This document shows positions 7,778 through 15,959 of a stretch of 47,733 nt of DNA, one piece after another (positions within the stretch are counted from its first letter, which is position 1; each line of letters starts with the position of its first letter). A program made the translations under genes and the position numbers. Under the pieces are notes generated by a model. That model was given only the letters and a program-made list of their open reading frames with translations, searched no databases and was not told where the DNA came from. The stretch spans positions 1-47,733 of the forward strand of contig JBFGCT010000006.1 in the NCBI GenBank assembly GCA_041581055.1. Reading direction: 5' to 3'. Source of the DNA: JBFGCT01 sp041581055. GTDB taxonomy: Bacteria > Actinomycetota > Acidimicrobiia > Acidimicrobiales > Ilumatobacteraceae.

Positions 7778-8317
7778 TCACGCCACGAGCTCGAAACACG
7801 CCACGCGCCGGTCGGCGGGGCGGCGCACCACCCGCGCTTCGGCCAGCAGCGCGGCCGGCCATCGGTCGCCGTCGGGCGGCTCGCTGACGACGATCAGGCC
7901 ACCGATCGCGGTGTACCGGACTGCGGTCAGCAGCGTCACCTCCGGCGGGCCGTATCCCCGGGCGACCACGGCGTCGAACGGGCGGGCGAAGTCGGCCCAG
8001 GCCCGCCCGGCGTCGCCGTTGACGACGTGCACCCGAGACGACCACCCGAGCCTCCCGACGACCCGCTGCAGGAAGTCGGTTCGCTTCGTCCGCCGGTCGA
8101 GCAGCGTGATCTCCAGGTCCGGCCGGTCAGCGGCGATGACCAGACCGGGGACGCCCCCGCCGGACCCGAGGTCGAGCACCGTGCCGGCGACACCGTCGAG
8201 GGCGACGACGAACGCCCGGGCGTGCTCGATCACCTCGTCGATCGGACGACCCCCCAAGAGACCGAGGCGCTGGGATTCACCCAGCGCCTCGTGCAGCGTC
8301 GTCGTGGACCGCGCCAT
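7778..8317 (-). CDS. rsmG: 16S rRNA (guanine527-N7)-methyltransferase RsmG (GidB)
   Basis: 179 aa, slightly shorter than the usual ~205. The SAM-binding core is clear: VLDLGSGGGVPGLVIA (motif I), ITLLDRRTKRTDFLQRVV and FDAVVARGYGPPEVTLL. It methylates N7 of G527 in 16S rRNA; loss in other bacteria gives low-level streptomycin resistance. The short form lacks part of the N-terminal helical cap. It sits 32 nt after khpB on the same strand, in the conserved rpmH-rnpA-yidD-yidC-jag-rsmG order. Confidence 0.93.
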   Translation of the reverse strand: MARSTTTLHEALGESQRLGLLGGRPIDEVIEHARAFVVALDGVAGTVLDLGSGGGVPGLVIAADRPDLEITLLDRRTKRTDFLQRVVGRLGWSSRVHVVNGDAGRAWADFARPFDAVVARGYGPPEVTLLTAVRYTAIGGLIVVSEPPDGDRWPAALLAEARVVRRPADRRVACFELVA

Positions 8318-8349
8318 GACGGCGTGTCGGTCCGTCCGCTGTCCGCGGC

Positions 8350-9267
8350 TCAGGCCGGGACGACCACGATGCGCCGGTTGGGATCTTCACCCTCGGAGCG
8401 GCTGGCCACACCCTTCTGGTCGTTGAGCACGTCGTGGATCACCTTGCGGTCCGCCGAGCTCATCGGCTCGAGCGACCGGGCGCTCCCCGACGTGCGCACC
8501 GACTCGGCGACCTCGAGGGCGAACCGAGCGAGGGCGGCGTTGCGCCGCTCGCGATATCCGGCCACGTCGATCCGCAGCCGGGTCTCGTGGTCGCCGAGCC
8601 GGCGCTGGGCGGCGACGCGCGCCAGATCCTGGACGGCGTTCAGCGTGCGGCCACCGGGGCCGACGAGGAGGCCGAGCTCTTGCCCGTCGACGTTCACGGC
8701 CAGTTCGAGGCCGTCGACGTCGAGCCTCGTCGTCGCGTCGTATCCGAAGGCCTCGGCGAGACCGGACATGAAGGCGACCGCCGCGTCACCGACCTCCTGT
8801 GGGGTGACCGTCGACTCCGGCCGGTCATCTTGGTTGCTCATCGACTGCTCCTCGTTTCGTTCGTTGTTGCTCCTACGGCCGTTGCGCCCGCGCCCCGACT
8901 CACCGGAGCGCTTCGTCCCCGCCGCGGCCGGCTGCTCGGCGGCCGACCCGTCGTCACCCGGTCCGGTCTCCGGCGAGTCGGCGACGCCGTTCGTCGCGGC
9001 GGAACCGCCCCGATCGGCGGACTTCGCCGGCTTCCGGCCCGACTTCGGCTTGTCCTGGCCCTTCCGCCGACGCTCCTGCTTCGGGCGGACCGGGGTCGGC
9101 TTGACCCGCGCCCGCACCCTGGCCTGGCCGCGCACGCGCCCGAACAACCCCGGTCGGGGCTCCTCGACGACGTCGAACTCGGCCTCGTCGCCGGCGACAC
9201 CCAACTGATCCAGCGCGGCCTCCCGGGCCGCGTCGACCGTCTTTGCGGTGGTTTCCACCCATTCCAT
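8350..9267 (-). CDS. khpB: RNA-binding protein KhpB/Jag (Jag-N, KH, R3H)
   Basis: 305 aa. An N-terminal Jag_N domain (residues 1-55, WVETTAKTVDAAREAALDQL and PGLFGRVRGQARVRARV) is followed by ~100 residues of low-complexity Lys/Arg/Pro/Gly-rich linker. Then come a type-II KH domain (~155-225, with GLLVGPGGRTLNAVQDL) and an R3H domain (EPMSSADRKVIHDVL) at the C-terminus. It binds RNA and in other Gram-positive bacteria works with KhpA in cell elongation and division. The linker is basic and longer than in most relatives. The start has a GAAGGGA ribosome-binding sequence. It lies 71 nt after yidC. Confidence 0.93.
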   Translation of the reverse strand: MEWVETTAKTVDAAREAALDQLGVAGDEAEFDVVEEPRPGLFGRVRGQARVRARVKPTPVRPKQERRRKGQDKPKSGRKPAKSADRGGSAATNGVADSPETGPGDDGSAAEQPAAAGTKRSGESGRGRNGRRSNNERNEEQSMSNQDDRPESTVTPQEVGDAAVAFMSGLAEAFGYDATTRLDVDGLELAVNVDGQELGLLVGPGGRTLNAVQDLARVAAQRRLGDHETRLRIDVAGYRERRNAALARFALEVAESVRTSGSARSLEPMSSADRKVIHDVLNDQKGVASRSEGEDPNRRIVVVPA

Positions 9268-9338
9268 CTGACTGTCCCTTCTCTCTTCTCGTCTCCGCGG
9301 CCGACGGCCGGGAGGTGCTGCTGCTGTTGTCTGGCGGG

Positions 9339-10493
9339 CTAGCGCCGCTTCTTGCTCGACGTCTTCGGCTTGGCGCGCTTGTTGGCCTGCGCCTCTCGAC
9401 GCGTCGGCGTCGGCCGGCCCTTCGACCGGCTCTGCGACGCCGCCGGACGCGCCTTGGCCGGTGTCACCCGTTTGCTCGTGATCGGCCGGGTCGGCTTGGT
9501 CCCGCCGTCGTTGTTCACCGGCTTGCTGCCCGACTTGCCGCCCGCCTTGCCGCTCGCCTTGCCGCCCGACTTGCTGGCGGACTTGGGCGCACCGGTCAGC
9601 TCGCGCTTGGCCTGGGCCAGCAGGCCGCCGCTCTCGCCGTTCTTCTTCGCCTCCTCGCGCGCCGCCTCGCCGGCCCGCTGCGCCTGGCGGCCGAGCGCCT
9701 CGTCATGCCCGTAGAACTTGCGCGTGATGTAGGCCTGCTGGAGGATTCGCAGCAGGGTCTGGAAGATGTAGTACACGACGAGCGCCGACAGGAAGAACAG
9801 CTGGAACACGGCGAACACCACCGGCAGGTACTGCATCAGCTTCTGCTGGCCGGGCGACATCGTCGGGCTGACCGCGGCCCGCGCCGCCACCATCCGCTGC
9901 TGCAGGAAGTACAGCCCGCCGAGGGCGACGACGAGGAGGGCGTACGGCAAACCGGTGGCGAAGCCCTGGCCGATGGCGTCGAACGCCGACAGGTCGAGGT
10001 TGAGCCCGACCGAGTTCATCTCGTGCTTGTCGAACAACGCCACATACAGGTCGGAGTCGGTGGCGAGATAGCGGGGGATGAATCCCTGGCCTGTCGGGGG
10101 CTGAACATCGAACGCTGAGCGCACTGCCGCCGCCACCGGGCGTGCTGCGCCGATCGGCTCGTAGACCAAGCCGCGGAGCAAGCGGAACATGATGATGAAG
10201 ATCGGCATCTGCGCCACGATCGGCAGGCACGACGCCATCGGGTTGACCTTGTGCTCCTGATAGAGCTTCATCATCTCTTCGTTGAGCTTCTGGCGGTCGT
10301 CGCGGTACTCGTTCTGGAGCTTGCGCATCTCGGGCGCGAGGCGCTGCATCTCGAGCATGCCCTTGGTGCTCTTCAGCGTCAGCGGTGTGGTGATCGCCAT
10401 CACGACGGCCGACATCAAGGCGATGGCGACGATGTAGCCACCGGGGACGGCGCCGTAGAACCAGGAGAGCAGTGCGGCCGGGATTTCGAACAT
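9339..10493 (-). CDS. yidC: Membrane protein insertase YidC/Oxa1
   Basis: 384 aa, single-copy actinobacterial type without the large periplasmic domain of Gram-negative YidC. Hydrophobic segments sit near residues 5-25 (WFYGAVPGGYIVAIALMSAV), ~95-115 and three more between ~190 and 275, including FAVFQLFFLSALVVYYIFQT. The cytosolic hairpin between segments one and two is EMQRLAPEMRKLQNEYRDDRQKL. The last ~115 residues form a Lys/Arg/Ala/Gly-rich tail ending KTSSKKRR, probably a ribosome-contacting tail. It inserts membrane proteins independently of, or together with, SecYEG. The ATG at 10493 is 5 nt after the yidD stop. Confidence 0.95.
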   Translation of the reverse strand: MFEIPAALLSWFYGAVPGGYIVAIALMSAVVMAITTPLTLKSTKGMLEMQRLAPEMRKLQNEYRDDRQKLNEEMMKLYQEHKVNPMASCLPIVAQMPIFIIMFRLLRGLVYEPIGAARPVAAAVRSAFDVQPPTGQGFIPRYLATDSDLYVALFDKHEMNSVGLNLDLSAFDAIGQGFATGLPYALLVVALGGLYFLQQRMVAARAAVSPTMSPGQQKLMQYLPVVFAVFQLFFLSALVVYYIFQTLLRILQQAYITRKFYGHDEALGRQAQRAGEAAREEAKKNGESGGLLAQAKRELTGAPKSASKSGGKASGKAGGKSGSKPVNNDGGTKPTRPITSKRVTPAKARPAASQSRSKGRPTPTRREAQANKRAKPKTSSKKRR

Positions 10494-10498
10494 CTCGA

Positions 10499-11047
10499 TC
10501 AGGTGCCTTTCTCGGCAGACTCGTGGCGGCACGCCGCCGAGCACGAGTCCGGAACCGGGTCGAAGCCGGACGGGCCGAGCGGACGGCAGCGCAAGAGCCG
10601 CCGGGCGGTCAACCATCCCCCACGCATGGTCCCGTGGCGGGCGAAGGCCTCATGGGCGTAGGACGAACAGGTCGGGAAGAACCGGCACGGCGACGGCCGT
10701 CCGGCGAACGCCCGCTGGTAGGCCTCGATCATCGCCAGGGCGCGGCGCTGACTCCATGTCCGCGGCGGCGACGTCGGCGACCCAGTTGAGGGCGACTCAG
10801 ATGAGGGCGGCCCCGATGACGGCGGCCCCGACGAGGGCGACTCAGACGACGGCGGCCCCGATGACGGCGGCCCCGACGAGGGCGGCCCCGATGACGGCGG
10901 CCCCGACGAGGGCGACTCAGACGACGGCGGCCCCGATGACGGCGGCCCCGACGAGGGCGACTCAGACGACGGCGGCCCCGATGACGGCGACTCAGATGAA
11001 CGCGGGTCGGGTGAACGCTGGTCGGGCACCGGGGTCAATGTTCTCAC
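10499..11047 (-). CDS. yidD: YidD membrane-insertion efficiency factor with a repetitive N-terminal extension
   Basis: The C-terminal ~85 residues are a standard YidD: MIEAYQRAFAGRPSPCRFF, PTCSSYAHEAF, RHGTMRGGWLTARRLLRCRP and SGFDPVP, with the conserved Cys residues. Ahead of it is an extension of ~95 residues made of five-residue units SSGPP and SSESP, encoded by a 15-bp DNA repeat (10771-11025). The likely start is the GTG at 11047, which overlaps the rnpA stop as GTGA. An internal ATG (MIEAYQ) could give a core-only protein, but it would leave most of the gap untranslated. YidD assists YidC-mediated insertion; what the Ser/Pro/Gly-rich arm does is unknown. The whole gene is ~182 aa against the usual 70-110. 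Confidence 0.85.
   Translation of the reverse strand: MRTLTPVPDQRSPDPRSSESPSSGPPSSESPSSGPPSSGPPSSESPSSGPPSSGPPSSGPPSSGPPSSESPSSGPPSSGPPSSESPSTGSPTSPPRTWSQRRALAMIEAYQRAFAGRPSPCRFFPTCSSYAHEAFARHGTMRGGWLTARRLLRCRPLGPSGFDPVPDSCSAACRHESAEKGT
10771..11025. repeat. 15-bp minisatellite, ~17 units, inside yidD
   Basis: Consecutive 15-mers on the plus strand alternate between forms such as ATGACGGCGGCCCCG, ACGACGGCGGCCCCG and ACGAGGGCGACTCAG. They start at 10771 and decay into ATGAACGCGGGTCGG and GTGAACGCTGGTCGG at the right end. The period is a multiple of three, so unit gain or loss keeps yidD in frame (minus strand: SSGPP / SSESP). There are no spacers between units, so it is not a CRISPR array. 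Confidence 0.95.
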
Positions 11048-11373
11048 GTCGGGGCCAGCCGCTTCATCTCGTCGACGATACGCCACACGACCTGCTCCAA
11101 CTGGGAGAACGTCAGTTCGGTCGCCGTCGGCTTGGCGCCGATGACCAGGAGGCCGCCGGGGACGTCCGCCGCCCCGAGGATCGCCCGCAAGCGGCGCCGG
11201 AGCCGGTTGCGGGTCACCGCGTTCCCCGTGCCGCGGCCGATCGCGAACGCCGCGCGGGCCGGCGCGACGCCGGCGTCGGGGACGTACGAGCACCACAGGG
11301 GATCGATCCGGATGCGGGCGCCGTCACGTCGAAGCCGTTCGAATGTCTGCCGATCTTGGATCCGGCCGATCAA
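11044..11373 (-). CDS. rnpA: Ribonuclease P protein component
   Basis: 109 aa with the family signature GNAVTRNRLRRRLRAIL (the RNR motif) near the middle, and N-terminal RIQDRQTFERLRRDGARI. The protein binds RNase P RNA for tRNA 5' maturation. Its ATG at 11373 overlaps the rpmH stop (ATGA) and its TGA overlaps the yidD GTG start, so rpmH-rnpA-yidD are translationally chained. Length is normal. Confidence 0.96.
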   Translation of the reverse strand: MIGRIQDRQTFERLRRDGARIRIDPLWCSYVPDAGVAPARAAFAIGRGTGNAVTRNRLRRRLRAILGAADVPGGLLVIGAKPTATELTFSQLEQVVWRIVDEMKRLAPT

Positions 11374-11504
11374 GCCGAGAGTCGAGCTCGGCCCTTGGCG
11401 CGCCGCGACTTGAGGACGGCGCGACCGGCGCGGGTGCTCATGCGGGCGCGAAAGCCATGCTTGCGGGCCCTGCGGCGGTTGTTCGGCTGGTAAGTACGTT
11501 TCAC
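11370..11504 (-). CDS. rpmH: 50S ribosomal protein L34
   Basis: 44 aa: MKRTYQPNNRRRARKHGFR, then RMSTRAGRAVLKSRRAKGRARLSA, unmistakably L34. The start is the GTG at 11504 with GGAGA just upstream. The longer open frame to 11555 adds residues that L34 never has. It is the first gene of the minus-strand run leading to parB. Confidence 0.98.
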   Translation of the reverse strand: MKRTYQPNNRRRARKHGFRARMSTRAGRAVLKSRRAKGRARLSA

Positions 11505-11827
11505 AGCGATCTCCGGACGTTCGAGACGAAACACGTCACCTGGCAAACTCGTCACGCCACTCGATCGGGAGCGAGCGCGGCCACGGACTGACCTGCCCAG
11601 GCTACGGCGCAGCGAACTTCAGTCCAACCACCGCCCCAAACCACACGGGTGTAAGTTGTACACAGCCGTGTTCGGGCGTATCACCCCAGCGTGTTGCGGG
11701 TCTCGACGGAAGTTTTCGCGCGGACTCGAACCTGCTATGTTCGACCAACCGCCCTGGGAACGGAAGATGTCCACACTGTGTGGACAACTATGTGGACCGT
11801 TTTGGGCACAGGGATCCGGAGATGCAG
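11505..11827. promoter_or_regulatory. rpmH-dnaA divergent promoter region with DnaA boxes
   Basis: A 323-bp gene-free gap between rpmH and dnaA. It holds TTGTACACA (11656-11664), ATGTCCACA (11767-11775) and TGTGGACAA (11779-11787), the last a perfect inverse TTGTCCACA. The boxes sit close to the dnaA start and probably mediate DnaA autoregulation. No additional gene is visible. Confidence 0.7.
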
Positions 11828-13246
11828 GTGAGCGACGCTGATGACGTGTGGATGCAGGTCACCCTGTCGTTGCGCTCCCAACTGGCCGAGTCGGTGTGGT
11901 TCTCGACGTTCCAAGACGTCCTGCCGCTCGAGTCCGACACCGACACGCTGCGCCTCCTCGCCCCCAGCACGTATGTTCGCGATCGAATCCTGACCCGCTA
12001 CCTCCCCCTGGTCACCGACGCCCTCGAGGAGGTCGGCGAAGGGGCGCGGCACATCGAGGTCGACGTCGTCGCCGGCGACAACACGCCGAACTTCGACCCC
12101 GGCGCCGAACGGTCGATCGCCGGCGACCGCGACCGCGACCTGGACCTGGTCGCCGCCGCCGCCGTCGACGTGATCGACCACCCGAGCCCGACCGCGCTCG
12201 ACGACGCCCTGGGCGTGCCCGACGACGCCGGGTTGAACCCGCGCTACACCTTCGAGACGTTCGTCAAGGGCGCCTCCAACCAGTTCGCGCTGGCCGCCGC
12301 GCTGCGCGTGGCCGAGACCCCGGCGCGCAGCTACAACCCGCTGTTCATCTACGGCTCGGCCGGGCTCGGCAAGACGCACCTGCTCCACGCGATCGGCCAC
12401 TATGTGCGATCGAACTACCAACACCACGAGGTGCGCTACGTCTCCACCGAGACGTTCATGAACGAGTACGTCGACGCGATCCGCCAGAACACGACCAACT
12501 CGCTACGCCGCCGGTACCGCGACATCGACGTGTTGCTCATCGACGACATCCAGTTCATCGCCGGCAAGGAGGGGCTCCAGGAGGAGTTCTTCCACACGTT
12601 CAACTCGCTCCACGGCGCCAACAAGCAGATCGTGATCTCGTCGGACCGCGTGCCCGACGCGATCCCGACCCTCGAAGAGCGCCTGCGCGGCCGGTTCAAG
12701 TGGGGGCTGATCACCGACATCCAGCCGCCCGACCTCGAGACTCGCTTGGCGATCCTGCGGAACAAGGCCGAGCGCGACCGGGTCGAGGTGCCGAGCGACA
12801 CGCTCGAGTTCGTCGCCACCAACATCGCGACCAACATCCGCGAGCTCGAGGGCGCGCTGATCCGGGTCACCGCGTTCGCCAGCCTGAACCAGGTTCCGAT
12901 CACGACCGAGCTCGCGCAGTCCCAACTCGCCGACCTGTTGCACGACTCCCAGCCGAAGGCCCGCACGCCCGACGAGTTGCTGGCCGAGATCGCCTCGATC
13001 CTCAAGTTCGACATCGACGCGCTGAAGGGCAAGAGTCGGCAGCGGCCGCTCGTCACCGCCCGCCAGATCGCGATGTACGTGTTCCGCGAGCTGACCGACC
13101 TCAGCTACCCGGCGATCGCAAGGCTCTTCGGCGGCCGCGACCACACGACGGTGATCCACGCCAACGAGAAGATCCAGCGGCTGATGAAGGAACGCAAGCA
13201 GATCTACGACCAGGTCACCGACCTGCTCCAGCAGCTGAAGGCCTGA
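11828..13246 (+). CDS. dnaA: Chromosomal replication initiator DnaA
   Basis: About 472 aa. Domain I (residues 1-75, DVWMQVTLSLRSQLAESVWF) is followed by a short acidic linker. The AAA+ domain begins YTFETFVKGASNQFALAAA, with Walker A GSAGLGKTHL near 175 and Walker B VLLIDDIQF near 235. Domain IV carries the DNA-binding signature GGRDHTTVIHANEKI near 437. The frame is open from an ATG at 11780, but that ATG lies inside a DnaA box. The GTG at 11828 has GGAG (11818-11821) 6 nt upstream and gives the usual short N-terminus, so it is preferred. DnaA opens the origin, most likely in the gap directly downstream. Confidence 0.97.
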   Translation: MSDADDVWMQVTLSLRSQLAESVWFSTFQDVLPLESDTDTLRLLAPSTYVRDRILTRYLPLVTDALEEVGEGARHIEVDVVAGDNTPNFDPGAERSIAGDRDRDLDLVAAAAVDVIDHPSPTALDDALGVPDDAGLNPRYTFETFVKGASNQFALAAALRVAETPARSYNPLFIYGSAGLGKTHLLHAIGHYVRSNYQHHEVRYVSTETFMNEYVDAIRQNTTNSLRRRYRDIDVLLIDDIQFIAGKEGLQEEFFHTFNSLHGANKQIVISSDRVPDAIPTLEERLRGRFKWGLITDIQPPDLETRLAILRNKAERDRVEVPSDTLEFVATNIATNIRELEGALIRVTAFASLNQVPITTELAQSQLADLLHDSQPKARTPDELLAEIASILKFDIDALKGKSRQRPLVTARQIAMYVFRELTDLSYPAIARLFGGRDHTTVIHANEKIQRLMKERKQIYDQVTDLLQQLKA

Positions 13247-13524
13247 GCGCCCCGTGATCGCCGAAGCGGCCCGTCGAGCGCCGACGAACGGCTGGGGACA
13301 ACCCGGTGGACGCGTCGGGGCACAACCGGGCCCGGCGCCGTGGACAACCCTCCGTTGTCCACCGAACGACACCGACGTAAGCCGCGACCTGGGGATCGGG
13401 GCCCATCGCGTGTGTACGGCGGCGACGGCCCTACGCTGCACCGGAACGTGGTTGTCCCCAATCCACAGCACCTACTACTGGCACTATCTGTTGAGACAAA
13501 GATGCATGAGGAGAAGTTCGCACT
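13247..13524. other. oriC: Probable replication origin (oriC) between dnaA and dnaN
   Basis: A 278-bp gene-free gap dense in DnaA-box-like 9-mers: TGGGGACAA (13293-13301), CGTGGACAA (13339-13347), TTGTCCACC (13355-13363) and TTGTCCCCA (13452-13460, followed by ATCCACA). The right end is its most AT-rich part and contains CTACTACTG (13472-13480) just after the last box, similar to the DnaA-trio element described in Bacillus. Position dnaA-oriC-dnaN is standard in Actinobacteria. Confidence 0.85.
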
Positions 13525-14622
13525 GTGAAGTTTCGTTGTGAGCGTGACGTGCTTGCCGACGCCGTGGGCTCGGCGGGTCGAGCAGCCACGAACCGAACCG
13601 GCACCCTGCCGGTGTTGGCGGGCATCCGGATGGAGGTGGTCGGCGACCAGCTCACGATCACCGGCACCGACCTCGAGCTGACGATCCGGCTCACCGTCGA
13701 GGTCGGTGGCGAGCGCGACGGATCGGCCGTGGTCCCGGCGCGACTGGTCGGCGACATCGTGCGGGCGCTGCCGGCCGGCGCCGTCGAGGTCGAACTGGAC
13801 GACGACGACATGTCGATCAGTGCCGGTCGCTCCCAGTTCGCCGTCCGCCCGCTGTCGCTCGACGACTATCCGGCACAGGCCGAGCTGTCCGGCGACGCGG
13901 TCACGCTGTCGGCGTCCGTGATGGCCGACGCCCTGCGACAGGTCGTGCGGGCGGCCTCGACCGACGACGCCCGCGCCGTGCTCACGGGCGTGCTGTTCGC
14001 CGCCGAGGAGGAAGGGCTGCGGATCGTGGCGACCGACTCGTACCGCCTCGCGGTGCGCGACCTGCCGGACTCGTCGGTGTTGGCGGCCGGCCAGAAGGTG
14101 TTGATCCCGGGGCGGGCGCTCAGCGAGCTGCAGCGCCTGCTCGACGACGCCGATGAGCTGACCGTGCGGTTCGGCGAGCGCGAGGCGACGTTCGAGATCG
14201 GGACGACCCGCCTCAGCACCCGGCTGATCGAGGGCGACTACCCGAACGTCTGGAACCTGGTGCCGACCAGCCATCCGAACCTGTTGACGGTGAGCAAGGC
14301 GGCGATGGTCGAGGCGATCCGCCGGGTCAAGATCCTGGCCCAGGACTCGACGCCGATCCGGATCGCGCTGGGCGGCGACACGGTGCAACTCACGGCGATC
14401 ACCCAGGACGTCGGGACCGCCGCCGAGGAGATCGACGCCAGCTACGACGGCGCGGAGATGACCGTGGCGTTCAACCCCGACTACCTGGCGGCCGGCATCG
14501 ACGCGATCGACAGCGACGACGTCACCCTCGCCGCGCTCGACAAGATGAAGCCGGTCGTCCTGCGCGGCGCCGGCCAAGACGACTACCTGTACCTGCTCAT
14601 GCCGGTGCGGGTGCCCGAGTAG
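13525..14622 (+). CDS. dnaN: DNA polymerase III beta sliding clamp
   Basis: 365 aa, three repeated clamp domains of ~120 residues; starts MKFRCERDVLADAVGSAGRA and ends YLYLLMPVRVPE, the conserved C-terminus that lies by the hydrophobic partner-binding pocket. The GTG start at 13525 has a GAGGAGA ribosome-binding sequence ~8 nt upstream. It forms the ring that tethers DNA polymerase III and recruits many repair factors. The 3' end of the gene is duplicated immediately downstream. Confidence 0.98.
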   Translation: MKFRCERDVLADAVGSAGRAATNRTGTLPVLAGIRMEVVGDQLTITGTDLELTIRLTVEVGGERDGSAVVPARLVGDIVRALPAGAVEVELDDDDMSISAGRSQFAVRPLSLDDYPAQAELSGDAVTLSASVMADALRQVVRAASTDDARAVLTGVLFAAEEEGLRIVATDSYRLAVRDLPDSSVLAAGQKVLIPGRALSELQRLLDDADELTVRFGEREATFEIGTTRLSTRLIEGDYPNVWNLVPTSHPNLLTVSKAAMVEAIRRVKILAQDSTPIRIALGGDTVQLTAITQDVGTAAEEIDASYDGAEMTVAFNPDYLAAGIDAIDSDDVTLAALDKMKPVVLRGAGQDDYLYLLMPVRVPE

Positions 14623-14675
14623 CCGACATATACCTGTACCTGCTCATGCCGGTGAGAGTGCCCGAGTAGCCGACA
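14584..14675. repeat. Tandem duplication of the dnaN 3' end
   Basis: A 45-nt segment covering the last ~12 codons, stop and following bases of dnaN (14584-14628) is repeated at 14631-14675 with two substitutions (GTGCGGGTG versus GTGAGAGTG). The second copy still encodes YLYLLMPVRVPE plus a stop but lies outside the gene. Confidence 0.95.
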
Positions 14676-14803
14676 GAGCGTCGCTCGGCGAGCTTCAGGG
14701 CAACACCCACACGAACCGTCACACCGGGATCGCTCGAAGCTCGCTTCGCTCGCCTCGCTTTCTCAGGGCTGTCAGTTCTCTACTGTGAGTTCGCGTCGTC
14801 GCC

Positions 14804-15886
14804 ATGATCGTCACTCATCTCGAGCTCACGGATTTCCGGAACTACTCGAGCGCGGCGTTCGATCTCGACTCGGGGACGACCGCGGTGATCGGCGACAACG
14901 GGCAGGGCAAGACCAACCTCGCCGAGGCGTTGGCGTATCTCGCAACCCTGACCAGCTTTCGGAGCGCGCCCAACGACGCGCTGGTGCGGGTCGGCGCCGA
15001 GACAGCGGTCGTCCGGGCGACCGTCCGCCATGACGACGGTCGGGAGACGTTGATCGAGGCGGAGCTCGCCGTCGCCGGCCGCAACCGGGTGCAGGTCAAC
15101 CGCCAGAAACTGGGCCGGGTCAGGGACCTCCTCGGCTCGGTGCGGGTCACCGTGTTCTCCCCGGACGATCTCACGCTGATCAAGGGCGGGCCGGGCGACC
15201 GCCGCCGGTATCTCGACGACACGCTGGTCGCGCTGGCGACGAAGTACGACGCGGCGCGGCTCGAGATCGACCGGATCGTGCGCCAGCGCAACACCTTGCT
15301 CAAGCAGGCCGAGCGGCGCCTCACGCCGGAGATCGAGGCCACCCTCGACGTGTGGGACGCCAAGTTCGCGGAGGTCGCCGACCAATTCGGCTACGCGCGG
15401 GCGACGCTCGTCGCCCGGATCACGCCGTTCGTGCACGAGGCGTACGAGCAGCTCGCCGGCCATGCGACGCCGATCGAGCTGCGGTACGAGCCCGAGTGGC
15501 GGCGGTCCGGCCTCGGCGCGGCGCTGGCGGCGGCGCGGTCGGCCGACGTGCGGCGCGGCGTGTCGACGGTCGGCCCCCACCGCGACGAGTTCACGCTGTC
15601 GCTCGACGGGCTGCCGAGCCGCACCCACGCCTCCCAGGGCGAGCAGCGCAGCCTCGCGCTGTCACTCCGCCTCGCCGCCCACCGGCTGGTCACCGAGCGA
15701 ACCGGTTCGGCCCCGCTGCTCGTCCTCGACGACGTGCTCTCCGAGCTCGACGACCACCGCGCCGGCGCACTCCTCGAACATCTGCCCGCCGGCCAGGTGA
15801 TCATCACGACGGCCCACGAGCTGCCCGCCGCCGCCCGCCCCGACCACGTGATCCGCATCGCCGGGGGCGTCGTCACCGTCTCGTGA
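14804..15886 (+). CDS. recF: DNA replication and repair ATPase RecF
   Basis: 360 aa. N-terminal MIVTHLELTDFRNY is the RecF hallmark; Walker A GDNGQGKTNL lies near residue 31; the ABC signature is SQGEQRSLALSLRLA; Walker B is LLVLDDVLSELD, and the D-loop follows. It loads RecA at single-strand gaps with RecO and RecR. The gene lies ~180 nt after dnaN, a gap that holds the dnaN 3'-end duplication and a GC-rich stretch with several CTCG repeats. Many actinobacterial origins have gnd between dnaN and recF; it is absent here. Confidence 0.96.
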   Translation: MIVTHLELTDFRNYSSAAFDLDSGTTAVIGDNGQGKTNLAEALAYLATLTSFRSAPNDALVRVGAETAVVRATVRHDDGRETLIEAELAVAGRNRVQVNRQKLGRVRDLLGSVRVTVFSPDDLTLIKGGPGDRRRYLDDTLVALATKYDAARLEIDRIVRQRNTLLKQAERRLTPEIEATLDVWDAKFAEVADQFGYARATLVARITPFVHEAYEQLAGHATPIELRYEPEWRRSGLGAALAAARSADVRRGVSTVGPHRDEFTLSLDGLPSRTHASQGEQRSLALSLRLAAHRLVTERTGSAPLLVLDDVLSELDDHRAGALLEHLPAGQVIITTAHELPAAARPDHVIRIAGGVVTVS

Positions 15887-15946
15887 CCGCGCCGGCCCCC
15901 GCGTCGCCGACGCCGGCGCGAGCCGGGGACACCGTCTCGCGGCCGC

Positions 15947-15952
15947 TACGGT
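15947..15952 (+). promoter_or_regulatory. Leaderless-type -10 hexamer for the DciA gene
   Basis: TACGGT, then exactly 7 nt and the GTG at 15960. This selects that GTG over the in-frame GTG at 15951, which overlaps the hexamer. Confidence 0.5.
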
Positions 15953-15959
15953 GCGAGGC

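Noticed and set aside
10771..11025. CRISPR-like array
   Set aside because: Units of 15 bp follow each other without spacers and code in frame for yidD.
10756..11493. Plus-strand frame with repeated AAPMT/ATQT peptides
   Set aside because: It is the complement of the yidD minisatellite and rnpA; no start signal and no conserved domain.
11780..11827. DnaA start at ATG 11780
   Set aside because: This ATG is inside a DnaA box; GTG 11828 has a ribosome-binding sequence and gives the usual N-terminus.
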